Shown: in pieces, positions 1 to 7,662 of the stretch
Layout of the letters: each line of letters begins with the position of its first letter
How positions within the stretch are numbered: the first letter of the stretch is position 1
The notes under the pieces: model-generated
What the model was told of the DNA's origin: nothing
Seen by the model: the letters and a program-made list of their open reading frames with translations, nothing else
The model's database searches: none
NCBI GenBank assembly: GCA_963728075.1
Contig: CAVSIP010000005.1
Coordinates: 310,001-374,000, forward strand
From: CAVSIP01 sp963728075
Lineage (GTDB): Bacteria > Actinomycetota > Actinomycetes > JAFAQI01 > DASSKL01
Length of the DNA stretch: 64,000 bases
Direction: 5' to 3'
Made by a program: the position numbers and the translations under genes

Positions 1-499
1 CGATCGGGTCCTCGACCGTGACGATGTGGACCTCGCGGTGGGTGTTGATGTGGTCCACCATGCCCGCGAGCGTGGTCGTCTTGCCGGACCCGGTGGGACC
101 GGTGACGAGGACGAGGCCGCGCGGCTCGAGCGCGAGGTTCGCGATGACCGGCGGCAGCCCGAGGTCGTCCAGCGGGATGGCCCCCACGCTCACCCGACGG
201 AACACCAGCCCGGCCGACCCCCGCTGGCGGAAAGCGTTGACGCGGAACCGGCCGACGTTCGGCAGGGTGTAGGCGAAGTCGGCCTCGTTGGTCCGGCTGA
301 ACTCCTCGGCCAGGTCCGGGCGCAGCACCTCCTGCACCATCTGCTCGGTGTCCGCAGCCGTGAGGTCGCGCGTCTGCAGCTTGCGCAGCTTGCCGTCGAT
401 GCGTACACGCGGCGGAGAGCCGACCTTGCAGTGCAGGTCGGAGCCACCCGTCTCCACGAGCGCGCGCAGGAACGGTTCGATGGCGAGGGCGGAGCTCAC
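1..499 (-). CDS. pilT: PilT/GspE-type secretion ATPase, C-terminus cut by window edge
   Basis: The frame opens at a GTG at 499 and runs off the left edge after about 166 residues. It shows the N-terminal domain of a hexameric type IV pilus/type II secretion ATPase (SDLH at residues 20-23), then a Walker A loop GPTGSGKTTT (134-143) and the HIVTVEDPI segment typical of PilT-like retraction ATPases. The family powers pilin assembly or retraction at the inner membrane. The Walker B, Asp-box remainder and His-box lie outside the window, so PilT cannot be separated from a PilB or TadA-like relative with certainty, although the short N-terminal domain favours PilT. Confidence 0.8.
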   Translation of the reverse strand, partial: MSSALAIEPFLRALVETGGSDLHCKVGSPPRVRIDGKLRKLQTRDLTAADTEQMVQEVLRPDLAEEFSRTNEADFAYTLPNVGRFRVNAFRQRGSAGLVFRRVSVGAIPLDDLGLPPVIANLALEPRGLVLVTGPTGSGKTTTLAGMVDHINTHREVHIVTVEDPI

Positions 500-542
500 G
501 CAGGTAACTTCGGCGCGGGCGGGGGCTCCCTTTACCCGCGGC

Positions 543-758
543 TCACTCGATCACCGCGATGACGTCACCCTCCTGCACCACGTCGCCCTCGTTGACCTTG
601 AGCTCGGCGAGGGTCCCGGAGCTCTCGGCGAGGACCGGGATCTCCATCTTCATCGACTCGAGGATGACGAGGGTGTCGCCCTCGTTCACCTGCTCGCCCT
701 GGGCGGCGACCACCTTCCACACGTTCGCCACCATCTCGGCACGGACTTCCTCGGCCAC
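543..758 (-). CDS. Biotin/lipoyl attachment carrier protein (BCCP-like)
   Basis: This is a 71-residue single-domain carrier with the biotinylation motif ESMKMEI, the acceptor lysine being residue 37. Such proteins carry CO2-biotin between a biotin carboxylase and a carboxyltransferase of an acyl-CoA carboxylase. The GTG at 758 is chosen over the ATG at 782 because AAGGGAGG lies immediately upstream of it and free-standing actinobacterial homologues start in this way. A biotin carboxylase (broken) lies about 1 kb upstream on the same strand, separated by an enoyl-CoA hydratase and a small membrane protein, so the genes plausibly form one acyl-CoA metabolism unit. Confidence 0.88.
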   Translation of the reverse strand: MAEEVRAEMVANVWKVVAAQGEQVNEGDTLVILESMKMEIPVLAESSGTLAELKVNEGDVVQEGDVIAVIE

Positions 759-807
759 GTGGCCTCCCTTCGCCGCGGACATGCTGTCACGGCGAGGCGA
801 GCCCGGC

Positions 808-1035
808 TCAGCGGCCGTCGAGCTCCCGCTGCAGGCGCTCGGCCGTACGCCGCCAGTGCTCGGCCTCGGCCCGCTGACGGCGCACCTCCTCGGTGAGCTC
901 CCGGACCAGGTCGGCCGGGGCGTCGAGGGGCTGCTCCTGCTGGCGGCGCACCCGCCACGTGGCGGTGAACAGCACCGCCGCGACGACCAGCGCGGTCACG
1001 CCCGCGAACAGGGTGAGCGCGCCCCCCGCCGTCAT
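808..1035 (-). CDS. Small membrane protein with C-terminal coiled coil
   Basis: This 75-residue protein has one hydrophobic segment (about residues 5-27) followed by a charged, Arg/Glu-rich helix (about 30-72) that should form a coiled coil. Its ATG overlaps the stop of the upstream enoyl-CoA hydratase as ATGA, so translation is likely coupled. No family was recognised. It is probably an N-in or N-out single-pass protein with a cytoplasmic helix. Confidence 0.6.
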   Translation of the reverse strand: MTAGGALTLFAGVTALVVAAVLFTATWRVRRQQEQPLDAPADLVRELTEEVRRQRAEAEHWRRTAERLQRELDGR

Positions 1036-1799
1036 CGCCCGCTCCAGCGCGCCTCTCGCTTGTCGAAGAACGCGGCCACGCCCTCCTTGACGTCGTGCGT
1101 GGTGGTGATGAGCGACAGCTGCGCCTGCATGGCCTCCAGACCGGGCGCCAGCGTCATCTCCTCGACGGCGTGGAATGCGGCCTTGCCGAGCCGTACGGCG
1201 ACCGGCGCCTTGGCGGCCAGCCGGCGGACGAGCTCCGCGAAGCCGGCGTCGAGCTCCTCCGCCGGCAGCACGCGCGAGACCAGCCCCATCGCGTACGCGG
1301 TGTCCGCGTCGACCCGCTCGGCCAGGAGCATGAGGTCCAGCGCGTGCTTCGGGGAGACGTGGCGGGCCAGCAGCGCGCTGACCATGAACGGCCACAGGCC
1401 CAGGTCGACCTCCGGCAGGCCGAACCGGGCCTGCGCAGACGCGACTACGAGGTCGCAGCCGAGCGCCAGCCCGACGCCGCCGGCAAGGCAGAGGCCCTGC
1501 ACGCGCGCGACGACCGGTACCGGGCAGGCGCGCATGGCGAGCACGACGTCGCGCAGCAGCCCGCGCGCCTCGTGCTCCTCCAGGCCGGTGCTCTCCGGGG
1601 CCATCACGGTGAGGTCAGCGCCGGAGCAGAACACCCGGTCCCCCGCACCAGCGACCACGATCACCCGCGCGTCACCCGGGTCGCGCAGCGCCGCCAGCAT
1701 CCCGGCCAGCACGTCCGAGGACAGCGCGTTGCGCCGCTCCTCGCGGTCGATGGTGAGCCACAGCGCCCCGTCGCGGTGCTCGACGCGCAGGTCGCTCAC
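1032..1799 (-). CDS. Enoyl-CoA hydratase/isomerase (crotonase) family protein
   Basis: This is a 255-residue crotonase-fold protein. It begins at a GTG (1799) that overlaps the stop of the biotin carboxylase as GTGA. The oxyanion-hole segments are visible: CSGADL after the first beta strands and LAGGVGLALGCDLVVAS in the middle. The family hydrates enoyl-CoA or isomerises acyl-CoA esters. Lying between a biotin carboxylase and a biotin carrier, it probably belongs to a branched-chain or odd-chain acyl-CoA degradation operon. The substrate cannot be inferred. Confidence 0.88.
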   Translation of the reverse strand: MSDLRVEHRDGALWLTIDREERRNALSSDVLAGMLAALRDPGDARVIVVAGAGDRVFCSGADLTVMAPESTGLEEHEARGLLRDVVLAMRACPVPVVARVQGLCLAGGVGLALGCDLVVASAQARFGLPEVDLGLWPFMVSALLARHVSPKHALDLMLLAERVDADTAYAMGLVSRVLPAEELDAGFAELVRRLAAKAPVAVRLGKAAFHAVEEMTLAPGLEAMQAQLSLITTTHDVKEGVAAFFDKREARWSGR

Positions 1800-3140
1800 G
1801 CGCGCATCCGCTCGATGAGGCCGGTGTCGTAGTCGCCGGAGACGAACTCCGGGTGCGTCGAGCAGCTCGGCGAAGAACGGCAGGTTGGTCTTCAGCCCCT
1901 CGACGGTGAACCCGTCGACGGCGGCCCGCGCCCGCTCGAGCGCCTCCTCCCGGTCGGCGCCGTACACGCACAGCTTCGCCAGCAGCGGGTCGTAGTACGG
2001 GGTCACGGTGTTCCCGGCCGCGTACCCGGCGTCCACCCGTACGCCCTCGCCCGGCCGGCTCCGCCCAGGTCGTGATCGTCCCCGGCGACGGCAGGAACCG
2101 CTTCGGGTCCTCGGCGTAGACCCGCAGCTCGACCGCGTGCCCGGACGGGCTCACCGCGTCGGGGTCGAAGGTGACCGGCTCGCCGGCGGCGACCCGCAGC
2201 TGCTGCTCGACCAGGTCGATGCCGGTCACCAGCTCGGTGACCGGGTGCTCGACCTGCAGCCGGGTGTTCATCTCGAGGAACACGTAGTCCGAGGTGGTCG
2301 GGTCGACCAGGCACTCGACCGTGCCGGCGTTGCGGTAGCCGACCGCCTCACCGGCCCGCACCGCGCCGTCGAGCATGCGGGCGCGCAGGTCCGCGTCCAC
2401 GCCCGGGGAGGGCGTCTCCTCGGCGACCTTCTGGTGGCGCCGCTGCACCGAGCAGTCGCGCTCCCCCAGCGCGACGACCCGCCCGTCGGCCAGCCCGAGG
2501 ATCTGCACCTCGACGTGGCGGGCCCGCTCGACGAACCGCTCCAGGAACACGGCCGCGTCGCCGAAGAACCGCTCGGCCCGCGTCCGTGCGGTCTCGTACG
2601 CCGTCCGCAGCGCCGCCTCGTCCCGGGCGACGCTCATGCCGATCCCGCCCCCGCCGCCGGCCGCCTTCACCATCACCGGGTAGCCGATCTCGCGCGCGGC
2701 GGCCACGGCGGCCTCGACGTCCGCGACCGGCTCGTCGGTGCCTGCGGACGACCGGCACACCCGCCTTCGCCATGAGGTTGCGCGCGTTGACCTTGTCGCC
2801 CATCGCCTCGATCACCTCGGGGGCCGGGCCGACCCAGGTGAGCCCCGCACCGATCACCGCGCGGGCGAACGCGGCGTTCTCGGCGAGGAACCCGTAGCCG
2901 GGGTGGACCGCCTGTGCGCCGGTCTGCTGCGGCGGCCTCGATGATCCGGCCGACGTCGAGGTAGGACTCGGCGGGCGGAGCGGGGCCGAGCAGGACCGCG
3001 TCGTCGGCCTCCCGGACGAACGGCAGGTCCGCGTCGGCGTCGGAGTGGACCGCCACACCGCGCAGGCCCAGCCGGCGGACGGTTCGCAGGACCCGCCGGG
3101 CGATCTCCCCACGGTTGGCGACCAGCACCGACTCGAACAC
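1796..3140 (-). pseudogene. accC: Biotin carboxylase subunit of an acyl-CoA carboxylase, broken by four frameshifts
   Basis: The gene starts at a GTG (3140) with GGAGG upstream and can be followed over its full family length, but only by changing frame four times: near 2930 (after IIEAAAA, before TGAQAVHPGYGF), near 2748 (after KAGVPVV, before GTDEPVADVE), near 2055 (after TTWAEPAG, before VDAGYAAG) and near 1850 (after FFAELLD, before PEFVSGDYD). The segments between breaks keep perfect family motifs: ANRGEIARR, HPGYGFLAEN, the glycine-rich ATP loop GGGGGIGM and EMNTRLQVEHPVTE. The final frame stops at 1796 exactly where the hydratase starts. Either the gene is decaying or the consensus has indel errors; the well-preserved codons favour errors. 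Confidence 0.82.
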
Positions 3141-3192
3141 GCCCGGACCTCCGCAGCACTCGCCAGCCGGCACTGCGTCGCAGACTAACGGG

Positions 3193-3741
3193 GTGGTGCT
3201 CGCCGTCGCCGCCCTGGTTGCGGCGCTCGGGATCGGCCGGCTGGCGGGCGGCTCGCTGCGCCGGCTGGCCACGCTCCCCCTGCGCGGCACCTGGCTCGTC
3301 GGTGGGGCGGTCGTCCTGCAGGCCGCCGGCGTGGGGGCCGCCCTGGCGCTCGACCGGTCAGCCGGTAGCGCGTACGCGGCCGGCCTGGCCGGCTCCGCCG
3401 CGCTCGCCGGCCTGTTCCTGCTGCGCAACCGCCGGCTGCCCGGTATTCCCCTCGCCACCGTCGGTCTGGCGCTCAACGCCGCCGTCGTCGTCGCGAACGG
3501 CGCGATGCCGGTCTCGCTGCCGGCGGCGGCGCGCGCGGGCGTGGCCACCGGCCCGATCGCGGGGGGCGAGGACGCCCGGCACGTCGTCGCGGACGGCCGG
3601 ACGCGGTTGCGCCCGCTCGGCGACGTCGTGCCCGTCCCCTGGCCCGGGCACCCGGAGGTGGTGAGCCCCGGTGACGTGCTGCTGGTGGCGGGTCTGGGAC
3701 TCTTGCTCGTGCGCGGGATGCGCCGCGCGGACGACGGGTAG
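3193..3741 (+). CDS. DUF5317-like multi-pass membrane protein
   Basis: This is a 182-residue, strongly hydrophobic protein with about five membrane segments: N-terminal VVLAVAALVAALGIG, two around residues 32-80, one near 95, and a C-terminal segment ending LLLVRGMRR. It also has a polar loop with GDVVPVPWPGHPEVVSPGDVLL, a pattern I associate with the DUF5317 family. The GTG at 3193 follows directly after the 5' end of the divergent biotin carboxylase. The function of the family is unknown to me. Confidence 0.65.
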   Translation: MVLAVAALVAALGIGRLAGGSLRRLATLPLRGTWLVGGAVVLQAAGVGAALALDRSAGSAYAAGLAGSAALAGLFLLRNRRLPGIPLATVGLALNAAVVVANGAMPVSLPAAARAGVATGPIAGGEDARHVVADGRTRLRPLGDVVPVPWPGHPEVVSPGDVLLVAGLGLLLVRGMRRADDG

Positions 3742-3750
3742 GAGGCCCCC

Positions 3751-3825
3751 ATGGCGAAGCGAGCACGCAAGGCGAAGGCACGCAAGAAGAAGAAGGCCAA
3801 CCACGGCAAGCGCCCCAACAGCTAG
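3751..3825 (+). CDS. bL37-type 24-residue ribosomal peptide
   Basis: A 24-codon frame starts at the ATG at 3751 behind GGAGG. It encodes a highly basic peptide (11 Lys/Arg) that begins MAKRARKAK and ends KANHGKRPNS. This matches my recollection of bL37, the small actinobacterial large-subunit ribosomal protein first seen in mycobacterial 70S structures, whose C-terminus ends in ANHGKRPN. It sits 9 bases after the previous gene and 2 bases before the next start, so it is probably co-transcribed. It is too short for most gene callers. Confidence 0.75.
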   Translation: MAKRARKAKARKKKKANHGKRPNS

Positions 3826-3827
3826 CG

Positions 3828-4220
3828 GTGGCTGCCGACCCTGCTGACGTTGTCGCCCGGTTGATCGCCGCCGTCGAGGCGCAGGACGTCGACGCCGCGC
3901 TCGCGCTCGTGACCGACGACGTGTCGTACGAGAACGTGCCCATCGACCCGATCGTCGGCCGGGACGCCATGGGCGCCACGCTGCGCGGCTTCCTGGCACC
4001 GGCCACGGAGGTCGACTGGCGCGTGCTGCGCACCGTCGTCGACGGCAACCTGGTCGTCAACGAGCGCCTCGACCGCTTCCGGGTCGGCGACGGCTGGCTG
4101 GAGCTGCCGGTCGCCGGGTTCTTCGAGGTCACCGCCGACGGGCTGATCAGCCGCTGGCGGGACTACTTCGACATGGCGTCCTACACCGGCCGGCTCACCG
4201 CGCTCACGCAGGGCGGTTAG
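3828..4220 (+). CDS. Limonene-1,2-epoxide hydrolase/SnoaL-like (NTF2-fold) protein
   Basis: This is a 130-residue NTF2-fold protein starting with a GTG two bases after the bL37 stop. The segments NERLDRFRVGDGWLELPVAGFFEV and WRDYFD carry the Arg-Asp...Asp pattern of limonene-epoxide-hydrolase relatives (LEH and mycobacterial Rv2740-like proteins), in which two Asp and one Arg activate water on an epoxide. Its last 17 bases overlap the convergent galE. A non-enzymatic SnoaL-like role is possible, but the conserved acid/Arg set argues for hydrolase activity. Confidence 0.72.
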   Translation: MAADPADVVARLIAAVEAQDVDAALALVTDDVSYENVPIDPIVGRDAMGATLRGFLAPATEVDWRVLRTVVDGNLVVNERLDRFRVGDGWLELPVAGFFEVTADGLISRWRDYFDMASYTGRLTALTQGG

Positions 4221-5190
4221 CACTGCCGGCGTGCCGGTGCTGCCACCCCGCCCAGGCGCTGGCCACCATCTCGGGCAGGGCGTAGCGGGCCGTCCAGCCG
4301 AGGTCGCGGCGGATGCGGTCGGCGGCCGCGACGACGTACGCCGGATCGCCGGGGCGCCGGTCGACGACGACCGGCTCCACCGCCCGGCCGGTCACCTCCG
4401 CCACCGTGCGCATGACCTCCAGCACGCTGGAGCCCGCGCCGCGGCCGATGTTGTAGGTGCCGCCCGCACCGCCGGCGGCGAGGTGCTGCAGGGCCGCCAC
4501 ATGCGCGTCGGCGACGTCGGCGACGTGGATGTAGTCGCGGATGCACGTGCCGTCCGGGGTCGGGTAGTCCGCGCCGAACACCCGGGGCGCCTCGCCGCGG
4601 TCGAGCGCCTGGAAGACGAGCGGGATGAGGTTGAACGCGCCGGGGTCGCCCAGAGGCGGGCTCGCCGCCCCGGCGACGTTGAAGTAGCGCAGGCAGACCA
4701 CCCGCAGGTCGGTCGCCGCGGCCACGTCGCGGGCCAGCCACTCCCCGACCAGCTTGGTCTCGCCGTACGGGCTCAGCGGCCGGGTGGGGGCGTCCTCGGC
4801 GACGGGCTCCGGCGAGTCCGGCAGGCCGTACGTCGAGGAGCTGGAGGAGAACACGAACGACTCGACACCCTCGGCCACCGCCGCGGCGAGGACGGTGGCG
4901 GTGCCGGTGACGTTCTCGCGGTAGTAGCGCAGCGGCTCGGCGACGGACTCACCGACCTGCTTCTTCGCCGCGAGGTGCACGACGCCGCGCACCTCGTGCT
5001 CGCGCAGCGTGCGCCGCAGCAGGTCCTCGTCGAGGATGCTGCCGACGACGAGCGGAGCCGCACCGATCCGCTCCGGCTCGCCGGTCGACAGGTCGTCGAC
5101 CACCACGGAGCGCTCACCCTCCTGCTGGAGGGCGTGGACGATGTGCGCGCCGATGTACCCGGCGCCGCCGGTCACCAGCCAGCTGCTCAC
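4204..5190 (-). CDS. galE: UDP-glucose 4-epimerase
   Basis: This is a 328-residue extended short-chain dehydrogenase. The Rossmann motif GGAGYIG is at residues 8-14. The catalytic Ser/Thr run SSSSSTYG is at about 115-122, and the catalytic pair Y142/K146 sits in PYGETK. The sugar-nucleotide-binding C-terminal half includes GTCIRDYIHVADVADAH. It interconverts UDP-glucose and UDP-galactose for galactose use and cell-surface glycans. The start is a GTG at 5190 with only a weak ribosome-binding site. It is followed on the same strand by nothing obviously related, and its 3' end overlaps the convergent NTF2-fold gene. Confidence 0.95.
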   Translation of the reverse strand: MSSWLVTGGAGYIGAHIVHALQQEGERSVVVDDLSTGEPERIGAAPLVVGSILDEDLLRRTLREHEVRGVVHLAAKKQVGESVAEPLRYYRENVTGTATVLAAAVAEGVESFVFSSSSSTYGLPDSPEPVAEDAPTRPLSPYGETKLVGEWLARDVAAATDLRVVCLRYFNVAGAASPPLGDPGAFNLIPLVFQALDRGEAPRVFGADYPTPDGTCIRDYIHVADVADAHVAALQHLAAGGAGGTYNIGRGAGSSVLEVMRTVAEVTGRAVEPVVVDRRPGDPAYVVAAADRIRRDLGWTARYALPEMVASAWAGWQHRHAGSANRPA

Positions 5191-5212
5191 CGCGGGAGGA
5201 TAACGGGCGGGC

Positions 5213-5500
5213 CTACTCGGGCTGGAACTCCATGGTCCCGAACTCGACGCGCGCCTGCTGGAGCCGGCTGAGCACCCGCGCGCGCAGCCCGTCGGGGGCA
5301 GCCTCGCCCGCGCACGACCGGGCGACCAGCGCCTTCACCTCGTGCTCGATCCCGTACTGGCGCAGGCAGGGCGAGCACTCGTCCAGGTGCACCGTGATCC
5401 GGTGCCGGCCGGCGTCGTCCAGATGCTCACCGTCGAGGTAGAGGTACACGGCCTCGATGACCTCGCGACAGTCCGTCTCGTGGGGCCGGCCACAGCTCAT
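5213..5500 (-). CDS. rsrA: Zinc-binding anti-sigma factor RsrA family
   Basis: This is a 95-residue ZAS-domain anti-sigma factor. The zinc/redox ligands C11, H38, C42 and C45 (HLDECSPC) occupy the positions described for Streptomyces RsrA, in which disulfide stress ejects zinc and releases SigR. The ATG overlaps the sigR stop as ATGA and has GGAGGCGAAGCG before it. Pairing directly downstream of sigR is the canonical arrangement, and the two are expected to be co-regulated by SigR itself. Confidence 0.93.
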   Translation of the reverse strand: MSCGRPHETDCREVIEAVYLYLDGEHLDDAGRHRITVHLDECSPCLRQYGIEHEVKALVARSCAGEAAPDGLRARVLSRLQQARVEFGTMEFQPE

Positions 5501-6165
5501 CGCTTCGCCTCCGCACCGCTCCGTACGCCGTCGCCGGACGATCCCGCGTCATCGCCCGCGTCACCCTCCCCGGACCCGTCCCACCCGGGCCGGATGAACC
5601 CGCGCTCGAGGGCGTAGTCCTCGAGCTGGCGGCGCAGCGCCCGGCGACCGCGGTGCAGCCGGGACATCACGGTGCCGATGGGGGTGCCCATGATCTCGGC
5701 GATCTCCTTGTAGGAGAAGCCCTCGACGTCGGCGAGGTACACCGCCATCCGGAAGTCGTCGGGCAGGTTCTGCAGCGCGTCCTTGACGTCGGAGTCCGGC
5801 AGCCGGTCGAGAGCCTCGGTCTCCGCGGAGCGCAGGCCGCTCGAGGTGTGCGACTCGGCCTGGGCGAGCTGCCAGTCCTCGATGTCCTCGCCACCGGCCT
5901 GCTGGGGCTGGCGCTGCTTCTTGCGGTAGGAGTTGATGAACGTGTTCGTGAGGATGCGGTACAGCCAGGCCTTGAGGTTGGTGCCCTCCTGGAACTGGTG
6001 GAAGGCGGAGAAGGCCTTGACGTAGGTCTCCTGCACGAGGTCCTCGGCGTCCGCCGGGTTGCGCGTCATGCGCATGGCGGCCGCGTAGAGCTGGTCGAGG
6101 AACGGCAGGGCGGTCCGCTCGAACCGCTCCGTGCGCTGTTCCAGGGTCTCCTCGACCGGTCCCAC
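5497..6165 (-). CDS. sigR: ECF sigma factor SigR/SigH (disulfide-stress response)
   Basis: This is a group IV sigma factor of 222 residues from the GTG at 6165. Region 2 runs from about LPFLDQLYAAAMRMTRN to KAWLYRILTNTF, and region 4 carries MAVYLADVEGFSYKEIAEIMG and TVMSRLHRGRRALRR. It directs RNA polymerase to thiol-stress promoters and is held by RsrA, encoded next. The GTG at 6165 abuts AAGGAG with no spacer, so this start is uncertain. The same frame stays open up to an ATG at 6318, which would add 51 residues, very like the extended unstable SigR-prime isoform known in Streptomyces coelicolor. Confidence 0.92.
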   Translation of the reverse strand: MGPVEETLEQRTERFERTALPFLDQLYAAAMRMTRNPADAEDLVQETYVKAFSAFHQFQEGTNLKAWLYRILTNTFINSYRKKQRQPQQAGGEDIEDWQLAQAESHTSSGLRSAETEALDRLPDSDVKDALQNLPDDFRMAVYLADVEGFSYKEIAEIMGTPIGTVMSRLHRGRRALRRQLEDYALERGFIRPGWDGSGEGDAGDDAGSSGDGVRSGAEAKR

Positions 6166-6195
6166 CTCCTTCGTCGGCGGCGCATCCGTGTACGG

Positions 6196-6221
6196 CACGG
6201 CCGCTACAGGTGCGCCGTTCC
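6196..6221 (-). promoter_or_regulatory. Candidate SigR-type autoregulatory promoter
   Basis: On the minus strand GGAAC (6221-6217) is followed by an 18-base spacer and GTGCC (6198 downward), close to the SigR consensus GGAAT-N18-GTT. The predicted transcript start is about 20-25 bases before the GTG at 6165. The element lies inside the optional 51-codon extension of sigR, as the stress-induced promoter does in Streptomyces. Two bases deviate from the consensus. Confidence 0.35.
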
Positions 6222-6371
6222 CGGCCGAGCGTACGCCGACACATCGGCTCGCTCGTCGTGACGTCGTCCGGGTCGTCCCGCGGGGCGGTCGGGTGGGAAG
6301 TCCGCTCACGGCAGCCACAACGACGTGGGACCACCGACGGATTCCCGGCCGGCCGAACCGGCCGCCGTAGC

Positions 6372-7040
6372 ATGGCGGCCATGGGTGACTACCACCCGGC
6401 GGTGGAGCAGTACCTCGAGACCATCATGGAGCTCGAGGAGTCCGGCGTGCCTCCGATGCGCGCGCGTCTCGTCGAACGGCTGGGTGTGTCCGCCCCGGCG
6501 GTGTCGGAGACGGTCGCCCGGCTCGAGCGCGAGGGCTACCTGCAGCTCGACGACGCCCGTGTCGTCCGCCTCACCGACGAGGGCCGCCGGCTGGCCACGG
6601 CCGTCATGCGGCGCCACCGGCTCGCCGAGCGCCTGCTCGTCGACGTGCTCAAGGTGCCGTGGCACCAGGTGCACGAGGAGGCCGGCCGGCTCGAGCACGC
6701 GATCAGCGACAACCTCGAGACCCACCTCGTGCAGCTGCTGGGCGACCCGGCGACCTGCCCCCACGGCAACCCGATCCCCGGCTCGGCGAACGCCGTCGAC
6801 ACCGGGCCGCTCACCCCGCTCGCCGAGGCGCCCCAGGGCACCGCCGTGGTCGTCCGCCGGATCGACGAGGAGATCGAGGCCCGGCCCGAGTACATGCTGC
6901 TGCTCGAGGAGAACGGTCTCATGCCCGGAGCCGAGGTGACCGTCACCGGCCCTGCGGGCGACGACCTGGCCGTACGCACACCGGCCGGTACGGCGAAGCT
7001 GCCCGCCCGGGTGGCGGCGAAGGTCTACACCGGCGCCTGA
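6372..7040 (+). CDS. DtxR/MntR-family metal-dependent transcriptional regulator
   Basis: This is a 222-residue repressor with the full family layout: winged helix (about 5-70, with SAPAVSETVARLEREGYL as recognition region), a metal-binding dimerisation domain (VHEEAGRLEHAISDNLE, CPHGNPIPG) and a FeoA/SH3-like C-terminal domain (about 150-222). It should bind Fe(II) or Mn(II) and repress uptake genes. The residue aligned with the metal-ligand Cys102 of DtxR (AC-R-W-EH) is Gly here (EEAGRLEH), which suggests a different metal preference, possibly Mn. A second ATG lies at 6381; no clear ribosome-binding site separates the two. It is transcribed divergently from sigR. Confidence 0.88.
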   Translation: MAAMGDYHPAVEQYLETIMELEESGVPPMRARLVERLGVSAPAVSETVARLEREGYLQLDDARVVRLTDEGRRLATAVMRRHRLAERLLVDVLKVPWHQVHEEAGRLEHAISDNLETHLVQLLGDPATCPHGNPIPGSANAVDTGPLTPLAEAPQGTAVVVRRIDEEIEARPEYMLLLEENGLMPGAEVTVTGPAGDDLAVRTPAGTAKLPARVAAKVYTGA

Positions 7041-7657
7041 GCGTCGAGCAGCGCGCCGACCCACGCCGCCACCACGTCGGCGACCTCGTCCGGCGCTGCC
7101 TTGAGCCCGTGGTCGCCCGGCACCGGGCGCAACGTGACGTTCGGGGGCAGCTCGGTGAGCTCCTCCGGCCGCCCGAACGCGTCCCGCCGGCCCTGCACCA
7201 CCAGGACGGGCACCCGCACGGTGACGAGCTCGTCGCGGCGGCTGCGGTCGGGCTTGCCGGGCGGGTGCAGGGGGAACGCGAGCACCACCACCCCCGCAGC
7301 GCCGGTGGCCGCAGCCGTGCGGCAGGCGACCCGCGCCCCGCTGCTGCGCCCGCCGACCACCATCGGCATCCCGGCCAGCGCACGCTCGGCACGCAGGGCC
7401 GCCACGACCTCGGTGAACGCGGCGTCGAGCTGGCGGGCGGGTGCCGGCGCGCGCCGGCCGGCGACGCGGTACGGCTGCTCGACCCGGGCGACGGCGCAGC
7501 CCTGCCCGGCGACGCGCTCGGCCACGGCGAGCAGGTCGGGGGCGTCCACCCCGCCGCCGGCGCCGTGCCCGAGCACGAGCACGGCGCGCGGACGCGCCGG
7601 CCCGCCCAGGTGGACGCGGGCCCGGCCCACGGACGTGGCCGGCTCGAGGATCGGCAT
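7025..7657 (-). CDS. Alpha/beta hydrolase of the KANL3/Tex30-like family
   Basis: This is a 210-residue alpha/beta-hydrolase-fold protein. It has the oxyanion motif LGHGAGGG near residue 30, a nucleophile elbow GRSSGAR, a later Asp (VVQGRRDAFG) and a C-terminal catalytic His (PGDHGLK). The family is described only as predicted dienelactone-hydrolase-like esterases. It overlaps the convergent DtxR-family gene by 16 bases and lies just downstream of the WhiB gene on the same strand. Confidence 0.8.
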   Translation of the reverse strand: MPILEPATSVGRARVHLGGPARPRAVLVLGHGAGGGVDAPDLLAVAERVAGQGCAVARVEQPYRVAGRRAPAPARQLDAAFTEVVAALRAERALAGMPMVVGGRSSGARVACRTAAATGAAGVVVLAFPLHPPGKPDRSRRDELVTVRVPVLVVQGRRDAFGRPEELTELPPNVTLRPVPGDHGLKAAPDEVADVVAAWVGALLDAQAPV

Positions 7658-7662
7658 GCCGG

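Noticed and set aside
2673..3818. 381-residue minus-strand protein extending across DUF5317 and bL37
   Set aside because: Only its central part is the biotin carboxylase N-terminus; the N-terminal 220 codons are antisense to two plausible plus-strand genes.
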